Source of the DNA: Methanobacterium sp. PtaU1.Bin097
GTDB taxonomy: Archaea; Methanobacteriota; Methanobacteria; Methanobacteriales; Methanobacteriaceae
Assembly: GCA_002067325.1 (NCBI GenBank)
Contig: MVQY01000145.1
Span: forward strand, 1 to 11,811
Length of the DNA: 11,811 nt
Reading direction: 5' to 3'
Below are positions 6,686 through 11,811 of this stretch, piece by piece. A program made the position numbers and the translations under genes. A model generated the notes under the pieces. It was not told the origin of the DNA, did not search any database, and worked only from the letters and a program-made list of their open reading frames with translations. Position 1 is the first letter of the stretch; every line of letters starts with the position of its first letter.

Positions 6686-7837
6686 TTAAAAAGGGAACCG
6701 ATTAGGACTTTTTGAGAGAATACCTAAAATCTGTGTTAACCTGTCATCATAGCTTATTTTTTCCATTTTTTTCCAAAATTTTGAGAGGACTTGTAGCGAT
6801 CCAGGTTCATCGCTCAGAGCCTTAGCTAGAATATTATTGAATAGTTTTTGGTCGTTTTCTGTATATAATGACATTATGTCCATTGTATATTCAAAAGCAA
6901 AATCCAGATCATCTCCAAAAGTTCTGTGAATGGGATAAAAACCTGCAAAAGACAATGCTAAATCTTTAGACCAAATTCCATCTATATCCACTTGATAATA
7001 ATTATATAACATTATATCCATTGTTCCGTTTAATGTTAGGGTTCTTTCTTCCTGAGGTGTGTCTGGGTTCGGTCCGACTTCATCTGGAAGTAATGCATCT
7101 GGCAGGTAATTGTGTTCTGTCAACAAATTGTCATATTCTTCTGGTGTACAAGGATAAAACCATAATCTCATGTTTTCTTTATCAGAATATCTAGAAAGAT
7201 GTTCCAACAATAATGCTACGTGGTATTCATCCTTTAACCGGTTATTAAATAATGTAAATATGTATTTTTCCATTTCGTTAGGTTTTTGTCCCTCTTTAAG
7301 ATTTTTGACTGAATATAATGCCTGTTTTTGCTCAAAATTCATGTTATTTAATTTATTTTCTATTTTCTTTAGATCATAAGTTGTTCCTAAAAAGTTAGTT
7401 ATTTGCTGAGGAGTCGCATGAAATATCCAAGTCTTTAAATAATCCCATTTTTCGTCTTCAAAATCGTATAAGTGACTTAATTTTTCTTTGAACAACTCTC
7501 TTATTTTACGATATGAATCAATATTTTTATCCATATTATTAAGTAATTCTTTAATATCTGGGCGAGTTAACCTTTCAGAAAGTGTAAAAAGAAATGAATG
7601 TGGACTGAACGATTGTTTTATAAGTCCCCTTGGTTTATAATCTATTATTTTTATTTTTTCATTCTCTAAGAGCTTGTTTAATGCATAATAGAATGCTTTC
7701 CTGATGTCATTAATTTCTTCACCATGTTTGGGAATTTTTTCGCTTAAAACTGTTGATTCTAATTCCCACCCAAATTTATCCCCATTTGACAATAAATTTT
7801 TAATCAATACATCAATTTTTCGATGTTTCCCTCCCAT
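6686..7837 (-). CDS. Hypothetical protein, possible N-terminal winged helix
   Basis: A 383-residue protein not recognised from any family. The first 60-70 residues (IDVLIKNLLSNGDKFGWELE, then a helix ending LNKLLENEKIKII) look like a winged-helix fold, a weak guess. The middle is helical and charged, and the C-terminal third is rich in aromatic and acidic residues. It has no signal peptide, membrane helix or clear catalytic motif. The ATG at 7837 has AAGGATGG about 7 bases upstream. Codon use is very AT-rich compared with the MoxR-VWA genes, suggesting separate origin. It is divergent from a DUF3800 gene across about 150 bp, and the two may form one transferred unit, perhaps linked to defence (inference). 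Confidence 0.75.
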   Translation of the reverse strand: MGGKHRKIDVLIKNLLSNGDKFGWELESTVLSEKIPKHGEEINDIRKAFYYALNKLLENEKIKIIDYKPRGLIKQSFSPHSFLFTLSERLTRPDIKELLNNMDKNIDSYRKIRELFKEKLSHLYDFEDEKWDYLKTWIFHATPQQITNFLGTTYDLKKIENKLNNMNFEQKQALYSVKNLKEGQKPNEMEKYIFTLFNNRLKDEYHVALLLEHLSRYSDKENMRLWFYPCTPEEYDNLLTEHNYLPDALLPDEVGPNPDTPQEERTLTLNGTMDIMLYNYYQVDIDGIWSKDLALSFAGFYPIHRTFGDDLDFAFEYTMDIMSLYTENDQKLFNNILAKALSDEPGSLQVLSKFWKKMEKISYDDRLTQILGILSKSPNRFPF

Positions 7838-7988
7838 ATAAAAACCATCCTTCTAAATTTATTTATATATTCAATAAAACTTATGCAAAATAACTTATTC
7901 ATTTACATTATAATAATAGTTACTATAATACTAGAATAAGAAATAATATTCAATAAGTATTACAGTTAGAAAAGAAGAAAGGAGTTTG
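7838..7988. promoter_or_regulatory. Divergent promoter region with a repeated 11-mer
   Basis: This AT-rich gap separates two divergent genes. ATATTCAATAA occurs twice in the same orientation, at 7867-7877 and 7946-7956, each about 30 bases from one of the start codons. ATAGT-T-ACTAT (7916-7926) is an 11-bp palindrome between them. AAAGGAG (7978-7984) is the ribosome binding site of the rightward gene. A shared regulator is possible, but AT-rich repeats of this size can arise by chance. Confidence 0.4.
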
Positions 7989-8609
7989 ATGTTGAAATAT
8001 ATATTTTTAGACGAATCTGGGGATCTTGGTTTCACTCCCAAATCAAGTAAATATTTTATTGTTGCTTGTATTTGTGTTGATGAAGAAAAAATCGTAAACA
8101 GGTGTATTAAAACAGTTCGTAAAGGTTTATCTAAGAAATATAAGAAAACAGAGTTAAAATTCTCAAATTCATCAAAAACTACTAAAAGAAGAGTTTTAGA
8201 ATGTATCGCATTAAAAAACGTATCCATATCTTATTTGGCTCTGAATAAAGGTTGGATTCATAGTCATCTATGTAATAAAAAATTCGTTATACATAATTAT
8301 ATGATTGCCCAGTTATTAAGCGAATTATTAGACGAAGCATCAAACAATAAGACTATTATTGTTATTGACAAATTTTTACCTTATAAAAATATAGTTGATT
8401 TCAATCGTTATATCGGTTTAAAAACTCCTTCCGTATTAGACATTAGACATGAGTCCTCTCATGGTTCAAATGGAATCCAAGCTGTAGACTTTATTGCGGG
8501 GGCTATCCATCTTAAGTATCGGACCAATGACGAGAGCTTTTACAGCATAATATCAAATAAGGTGAATGTATCGTTAGATACTCGTGAAAATATTTTCAAA
8601 AAGCGATGA
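7989..8609 (+). CDS. DUF3800 domain protein
   Basis: A protein of 206 residues from ATG 7989. The N-terminal FLDESGDLGF and the C-terminal HESSHGSNGIQAVDFIAGA are the conserved ends of the DUF3800 family, whose acidic residues (DESGD, the Asp in IVIDK, and AVDF) suggest a nuclease-like, metal-dependent site. Members are often seen in phage, mobile-element and defence settings; the reaction is not established. The start is ATG 7989, four bases after AAAGGAG; TTG at 7986 or 7992 are alternatives. Base composition is very AT-rich (one sampled row, 8041-8100, is about 23% GC), unlike the MoxR-VWA genes, which supports acquisition by transfer. It is divergent from the 383-residue unknown. Confidence 0.85.
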   Translation: MLKYIFLDESGDLGFTPKSSKYFIVACICVDEEKIVNRCIKTVRKGLSKKYKKTELKFSNSSKTTKRRVLECIALKNVSISYLALNKGWIHSHLCNKKFVIHNYMIAQLLSELLDEASNNKTIIVIDKFLPYKNIVDFNRYIGLKTPSVLDIRHESSHGSNGIQAVDFIAGAIHLKYRTNDESFYSIISNKVNVSLDTRENIFKKR

Positions 8610-8616
8610 AAATGAA

Positions 8617-8689
8617 AAGGTGAACCCTTTCTTACTCATCCCACCCCGTATCCACGGGCCTCATTCTTTCAGAAGGACTTACTCACCTT
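8617..8689. other. Inverted-repeat element of 73 bases, possible structured RNA
   Basis: AAGGTGA (8617-8623) is the exact complement of TCACCTT (8683-8689) and closes a 73-base segment. Inside it are a CCCGT-ATCC-ACGGG hairpin (8645-8658) and a short TTCT-TTC-AGAA hairpin (8664-8674). The segment is about half G+C in a much more AT-rich neighbourhood, a common mark of structured RNA in AT-rich archaea. It lies just after the DUF3800 stop, so it may be a 3' structure of that mRNA, a small RNA on either strand, or a decayed element. It does not fold as a tRNA. The next 124 bases to the cofH relic hold nothing recognisable. Confidence 0.35.
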
Positions 8690-8813
8690 AAAATATAATA
8701 AGTATAACGAGATATATAAATTTTTCTGGTCATGCCATATTGATACTTGGTAATATAGTTAATGCGTATTTTTAGTTAAAGTAAATCGAAATTTCAATTT
8801 TTTCTTGAAAAAC

Positions 8814-9036
8814 TTATAAAATCTTGATCTTTTTATACAGGGTATCCCTCTCCACGGCACCGGCCCATATCTCTGATTATCTTCTGGAAGTTTTCCCGGT
8901 GTGATTTGCACCATGCTCTGCCCCTGCAAATTTGGATATGTTCTCCTTTCCCAAGTTCCTCCCAAGTCATTTGCCCCTGCGATGAAGCATACTTGGACGA
9001 ATTTAAATCCAGTCTCACCCATAAATTTTTATTGAA
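8814..9036 (-). pseudogene. cofH: C-terminal relic of cofH (FO synthase subunit 2)
   Basis: The minus strand carries the end of a CofH-type radical SAM enzyme of coenzyme F420 synthesis, split over frames. WVRLDLNSSKYA (9021 downward) is followed in a second frame by AGANDLGGT, the hallmark of the family. The sequence then shifts to give EHI and ENFQKIIRDMGR, and a further shift leads to ERDTLYKKIKIL and a TAA at 8814-8816; the family ends similarly with GR.P..R.TLY. The radical SAM core is missing. At least two or three frameshifts make it non-functional. The two open frames over this stretch (up to 87 codons) are by-products. An intact cofH must exist elsewhere if the host makes F420. Confidence 0.85.
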
Positions 9037-9070
9037 TCGATGAATGCGAAACTTAAAAATACCATCACTC

Positions 9071-9409
9071 CTAATCCTCTACTTCTTCCTTCCACTCTTC
9101 TCTCATCTTTTTCAACCGGGTTTGGAGTTTTTTTATTTCAGAAGATAGTTCATTGGTCCTTTTCATGTACTGGTAGAGGTATTCTTCACTTTCTTCTGCT
9201 TGTTTGTCTGCATCCAGTTCTCGGACTTCTTCGAATTTTATGTATCCGGTTATATGTCCGAAGTTGTGGTTATATTGAATTATGGCATCCTCTACATTTT
9301 TGAGGCTTTCTAAAGCGTTACTCTCTTTTAATAATTCAGTTAATCGTTTTTCGTCTTCTAAAAAAGTTTTAATCTGGTCTTCCCAAAACATCTCAACAAC
9401 CTTATTCAT
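9071..9409 (-). CDS. Small charged coiled-coil protein, unknown function
   Basis: A 112-residue, strongly charged, mostly helical protein. The C-terminal half (YMKRTNELSSEIKKLQTRL onward) has the heptad-like pattern of a coiled coil. No signal peptide or membrane helix is seen, and no family was recognised. The ATG at 9409 lies three bases after the hicB stop, which suggests translational coupling; no clear ribosome binding site precedes it. A second in-frame ATG at 9391 has AAGG upstream and is an alternative start. It sits where a toxin might be expected in a HicB pair but does not resemble HicA. Its gene ends about 35 bases from the cofH relic. Confidence 0.65.
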   Translation of the reverse strand: MNKVVEMFWEDQIKTFLEDEKRLTELLKESNALESLKNVEDAIIQYNHNFGHITGYIKFEEVRELDADKQAEESEEYLYQYMKRTNELSSEIKKLQTRLKKMREEWKEEVED

Positions 9410-9412
9410 TTA

Positions 9413-9619
9413 TTAAATATTATAAAAACAGGATTCGGGTATTTCTTCCTCATGTTCCTTTAAACTATCGATGTACAATTCAATTGCTTCCCTTGCCATT
9501 TCTATTGCTTCATCTAAAGAATCTCCATATGTGACGCAGCCAGGCAGTGTCGGAATTATTACAGTATAGCCACCTTCTGGTTCTTTTCTAAGCAATAGTC
9601 GGTAAGTCATTGGTTTCAT
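9413..9619 (-). CDS. HicB-family antitoxin-like protein
   Basis: A 68-residue protein with the short HicB/UPF0150 domain: YRLLLRKEPEGGYTVIIPTLPGC, then TYGDSLDEAIEMAREAIELYI and a tail with EEIPES. In type II toxin-antitoxin systems such proteins bind and block the HicA mRNA interferase. This version has the partial RNase H-like fold only and no DNA-binding extension. No hicA is adjacent, so it is an orphan or works with another partner. The ATG at 9619 has AAGGT about nine bases upstream; ATG 9610 is also possible. It lies between DUF2115 (23-bp gap) and the coiled-coil gene (3-bp gap). A decayed relative lies at 6427-6596. Confidence 0.85.
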   Translation of the reverse strand: MKPMTYRLLLRKEPEGGYTVIIPTLPGCVTYGDSLDEAIEMAREAIELYIDSLKEHEEEIPESCFYNI

Positions 9620-9642
9620 AAATATTTACCTTAATTGTGTCT

Positions 9643-10107
9643 TCAAATAACTTCCTTTACACAGGCTACACAACACCGGCACAGGCCGTACTCCTCATCT
9701 ATATGCAACTTCTTCGCGGTACAGTAGTAGTTATCTCCCTCTTGGTAAACGGTGGTCCCATCACCAAACTCGATACCCGGTGGGTGTAAGGGTTTGTGTG
9801 CCATAAAGGTCAAGTATATGCATATGAGTTTGATGAACTCCTTGAATTCTTCATCCACTGGACCGTGTAACTCGAAGTATCCTTCCACCCTATTTTCCAG
9901 GTCATGTAACTTCTCCACATCAACATCTCCACTAACTTCATCAGGTGATAAATCCAGTATTTCATGGAAATTTTGGAGATTGTACCTAGAAACAGCGCAC
10001 TGCACCGACTTATTATTTACATCCAAACAGTTAGGGTTAGATTTTACCTTTGATTTATACGGTTCGATATCATGTTGCAGTCTTAAAAGTAGTTTAGAAG
10101 TTTTCAT
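9643..10107 (-). CDS. DUF2115 archaeal protein (UPF0305-like)
   Basis: A protein of 154 residues from ATG 10107, matching DUF2115, a family found mainly in methanogens with unknown function. The family end is visible: HPPGIEF, then YYC and the Cys cluster CRCCVAC, probably metal-binding. A longer frame opens at TTG 10164, but the family begins near MKTSKLLLRL. A TATA-like TTTATTTATAGA (minus strand, about 10134-10147) would place the transcript start close to ATG 10107, giving a very short or absent leader. It is probably the first gene of a minus-strand unit with the HicB-like and coiled-coil genes. A 24-bp tandem repeat lies upstream. Confidence 0.8.
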   Translation of the reverse strand: MKTSKLLLRLQHDIEPYKSKVKSNPNCLDVNNKSVQCAVSRYNLQNFHEILDLSPDEVSGDVDVEKLHDLENRVEGYFELHGPVDEEFKEFIKLICIYLTFMAHKPLHPPGIEFGDGTTVYQEGDNYYCTAKKLHIDEEYGLCRCCVACVKEVI

Positions 10108-10170
10108 TTCTATCTGATAATAATATAGAAATGGATCTATAAATAAACAAATAATTTCATGCAAATATCA

Positions 10171-10218
10171 GAAAGGAATTCTATAAATTAATAGGAAAGG
10201 AATTCTACTAATTAATAA
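10171..10218. repeat. 24-bp tandem direct repeat
   Basis: Two adjacent 24-bp units (10171-10194 and 10195-10218) share 21 of 24 bases. Each begins GAAAGGAATTCTA and ends in AATTAATA. They lie between the end of the right mtrA-like gene and the promoter of the DUF2115 gene. They could be duplicated regulatory sites for DUF2115 or a simple slippage product. Confidence 0.85.
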
Positions 10219-10234
10219 AAATAATAAATGGAAA

Positions 10235-10783
10235 TCAGGTGTTCTCTGTTTCCAAATCCGATTTCCCTTTCTTTTCTGGCAGTTTAATGACGACTGTTTC
10301 CTCCTCAACTGCTCCGGGGTCCTTTTCTATACATCCTTGTATCTGCGCAGTAATTTCTGACCTATCTTCGGTATCCACCAGGTCCACCATTTCTACCTGT
10401 GATCTGAATCTTTCGATTCCCTCCAGGGGTATATTTTCGATGTAGGGAATGGCCCCAGTAGCGCCTATTATTTTCCTTTTTTCGGGTTCAACACCATTTT
10501 CATGGAGTGCTTTTATGGTTTGACCGGTTATATGGCCCTGCACCTCTGATCCGCAAACGACCAGGTATCTGAGGTTAGGATTGGATATTATATTTCCCAT
10601 AACCTTTTCGATACCTAAATTCTCGGTATGTAACGAGCCAGAAATTGCAGCTCCAGCTTTAACAGGCATGTCTTCCATATGGGAGCCTAAAGTCACCACA
10701 GCCACAGGGTTTTCTGGTTCTCCAATGGCATAATCTCCTACTAATATAGGCCATCCTTCGGCAGGTGTTTTTTTATTGGTCAT
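10235..10783 (-). CDS. Soluble MtrA-like corrinoid protein (second copy)
   Basis: A 182-residue homologue of MtrA. KKTPAEGWPILVGDYAIGEPENPVAVVTLGSH opens the family in two short blocks, SGSLHTENLGIEK follows, and VCGSEVQGHITG carries His84 at the position of the cobalt ligand. The C-terminus is EEETVVIKLPEKK followed by a charged tail with no membrane helix, so it lacks the anchor of the energy-conserving Mtr complex. It is very similar to the copy at 2736-3254 and shows the likely original tail of that gene. AAGGAG (plus coordinates 10795-10800) precedes ATG 10783. The operator array reaches almost to the ribosome binding site, so control by the divergent TetR is likely. A methyl donor or acceptor partner (MtrH-like) is not encoded nearby. 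Confidence 0.92.
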   Translation of the reverse strand: MTNKKTPAEGWPILVGDYAIGEPENPVAVVTLGSHMEDMPVKAGAAISGSLHTENLGIEKVMGNIISNPNLRYLVVCGSEVQGHITGQTIKALHENGVEPEKRKIIGATGAIPYIENIPLEGIERFRSQVEMVDLVDTEDRSEITAQIQGCIEKDPGAVEEETVVIKLPEKKGKSDLETENT

Positions 10784-10806
10784 GGTCTTTCCATCTCCTT
10801 AACTTT

Positions 10807-10872
10807 TTAACTAACAGTTAATTATTAACTATTAGTTATATTTTAAATTGTAGTTAATGAAATATATATTTT
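10807..10872 (-). promoter_or_regulatory. TATA-like element plus three-copy operator array in front of the second mtrA-like gene
   Basis: Three 15-bp palindromes of the form TTAACT-N3-AGTTAA start at 10807, 10825 and 10843, again exactly 18 bp apart with 3-bp gaps between copies. Copy one is perfect; copies two and three have one mismatch each (34 of 36 half-site bases match). On the minus strand a TATA-like AAATATATATTT (10860-10872) lies immediately upstream, so transcription should start inside the array. This supports repression by the divergent TetR protein. The array matches that at 902-952 in spacing, copy number and position after the TATA element, but its half-site is TTAACT rather than ATAACA. 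Confidence 0.9.
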
Positions 10873-10980
10873 GTGGATTGTCAATTGGTTTCTATTTTAT
10901 AAAATTCCGATTTACAGACAAACTTATAGGTATCCTCAATAAGGGGGATTCATGGTTCATCATTTAATTTATAAGGAAAA

Positions 10981-11022
10981 TTATATATTAAAAACAGAAT
11001 CAACAAATTAACTGTTGGTCAA
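10981..11022 (+). promoter_or_regulatory. Promoter and single operator-like site of the second TetR gene
   Basis: TTATATATTA (10981-10990), preceded by a purine-rich GGAAAA that fits a BRE, looks like the promoter. TTAACT-GTT-GGTCAA (11008-11022) lies where transcription should begin. Its left half-site equals the TTAACT of the neighbouring array exactly and the right half matches four of six bases. This fits weaker autoregulation of the TetR gene. Confidence 0.5.
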
Positions 11023-11053
11023 CTTACACGCTTGATTATAAAGGCATGATAAC

Positions 11054-11719
11054 ATGGCGATCGCAGATAGAAGGAAACGAGAAAAGGAACAGAGACGCAA
11101 TGAAATCATCGTTGCAGCAGAGAAACTCTTCTTCGCCAAGGGCTATACCAACGTTACCATGGATGAGATAGCTTATGAAGCAGAAGTTAACAAGGCATTG
11201 CTCTATTACTACTTCAAAAACAAAGAAGCATTATTCTTCGCAGTTTATCGGCGCATCGTACAGGTGTTATACAAAATATATGAAGACTCTTCCAAACTGG
11301 ACATTGATGGTCTAACCAAAATAAAAGCTATGAGTGAAGGAATGCATGAATTTTCAAAATCACATCCTGATGAATTCCGTCTATACATATATGCCGGATC
11401 CGAACGTTTTATAAATACAGATAATGAAGATGCAAAAAGAGCTACCACACTAGCCACTGGAATGTGGCGGTTGGTGGTGGAAGCATTTCTACAGGGTATT
11501 GAAGAAGGAAACATCAGAGATGATCTGGACCCGGTGGAGATGTCGGTTTATTTTAACATGATTACCATGAACGCCTTAAACGTCAGTCCAGTTTTCAGAA
11601 TGATATTGGAAGCCAGAGGAATAAATCAGGAAAGATTTTGGGAGGATTTAGAACATTTCATCCGGCCCGCACTCACCAACAGACCTTTAAACAGTCCAGA
11701 TAAACAGGAAAAATCGTAA
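11054..11719 (+). CDS. TetR/AcrR-family transcriptional regulator (second)
   Basis: A 221-residue TetR-family protein. The HTH domain (about 13-60) reads AAEKLFFAKGYTNVTMDEIA, then YEAEVNKALLYYYFKNKEAL, with the recognition helix near NKALLYYYF. It aligns without gaps to the regulator at 180-827 over the HTH but differs in the recognition helix (NKALLYYYF against NRATIYLYF), in line with the different half-sites at the two loci. The C-terminal helical domain is the likely ligand pocket; the ligand is unknown. ATG 11054 follows AAGG with a nine-base spacer. It is divergent from the second mtrA-like gene, the classical arrangement for a TetR repressor and its target. Confidence 0.93.
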   Translation: MAIADRRKREKEQRRNEIIVAAEKLFFAKGYTNVTMDEIAYEAEVNKALLYYYFKNKEALFFAVYRRIVQVLYKIYEDSSKLDIDGLTKIKAMSEGMHEFSKSHPDEFRLYIYAGSERFINTDNEDAKRATTLATGMWRLVVEAFLQGIEEGNIRDDLDPVEMSVYFNMITMNALNVSPVFRMILEARGINQERFWEDLEHFIRPALTNRPLNSPDKQEKS

Positions 11720-11724
11720 TAAAC

Positions 11725-11763
11725 TTAATTTTTGGTAATTAATAGATTTTATGAACCTTTTTA
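11725..11763 (+). terminator. T-rich termination region after the second TetR gene
   Basis: Two five-T runs (about 11729-11733 and 11758-11762) follow the stop codon, with GTAATTAAT repeated around them. Archaeal RNA polymerase can stop at such T-runs without a hairpin. No stable stem was seen. Confidence 0.35.
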
Positions 11764-11811
11764 GTAATTAATTTATGATAGGAATTAAAACTCCTTAAAC
11801 TTCTTATAAAG

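Noticed and set aside
8600..8625. C/D box RNA start suggested by GCGATGA
   Set aside because: The C box is imperfect and no CTGA D box lies at a suitable distance.
8617..8689. Possible tRNA gene, because of the 73-base length and 7-bp closing stem
   Set aside because: Neither strand gives a T arm with the TTC loop or a 7-base anticodon loop; the inner hairpin has a 4-base loop.
8759..9022. 87-codon minus-strand open frame, and a second overlapping frame at 8833-9018
   Set aside because: Family motifs of CofH are split between the two frames, so both are fragments of one frameshifted relic and not genes.
9040..9303. 87-codon plus-strand open frame
   Set aside because: It is antisense to the coiled-coil gene, has no ribosome binding site and a composition typical of a shadow frame.

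Overview
The window looks like part of a methanogenic archaeon of the order Methanobacteriales, probably Methanobacterium or a close relative. It is AT-rich with archaeal TATA-like promoters and GGTGA/GGAG ribosome binding sites. It carries two homologues of MtrA, the corrinoid subunit of tetrahydromethanopterin S-methyltransferase, as well as an archaeal DUF2115 protein, a DUF2284 metal-binding protein and a decayed cofH (coenzyme F420 synthesis). The genus is inference; a methanogen is well supported.

Left part (1-3350): a TetR-family regulator ends in a stem-loop plus T-run. It is followed by a three-copy operator array and then a gene set on the same strand: a SAM-dependent methyltransferase (LCM/TIGR00027 type), an iron-sulfur flavoprotein (Isf type) and a soluble MtrA-like corrinoid protein. 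The 3' end of the mtrA-like gene holds a 26-bp tandem triplication that changes its reading frame. Next (3434-6169) come a Cys-rich DUF2284 protein, a MoxR-type AAA+ ATPase and a CoxE-like VWA protein. The ATPase and VWA pair is typical of metal-centre or protein-complex maturation machinery.

Middle (6170-9070): an AT-richer, rearranged stretch. It has a decayed hicB copy, a 383-aa protein of unknown function divergent from a DUF3800 protein, a possible structured inverted repeat, and the frameshifted C-terminal end of a cofH gene. To its right, on the minus strand, lie DUF2115, an intact HicB-like antitoxin and a small coiled-coil protein.

Right part (10235-11719): a second mtrA-like gene (minus strand) divergent from a second TetR regulator (plus strand), with another three-copy operator array in front of the mtrA-like gene.

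The most striking observation is that both MtrA-like loci sit next to related TetR regulators and behind arrays of identical geometry. Each array has three 15-bp palindromes (6-N3-6) repeated every 18 bp, so half-sites alternate every 9 bp, just downstream of a TATA-like element. The half-sites differ in a simple way (ATAACA at the left locus, TTAACT at the right). Each regulator's own promoter carries weaker copies of the matching type. This suggests two paralogous TetR/operator switches that evolved different specificities and control soluble corrinoid methyl-carrier proteins. The left operon combines SAM methyltransferase, Fe-S flavoprotein and corrinoid protein. These are the ingredients of SAM-driven reductive reactivation of a corrinoid, which is offered as a hypothesis only.
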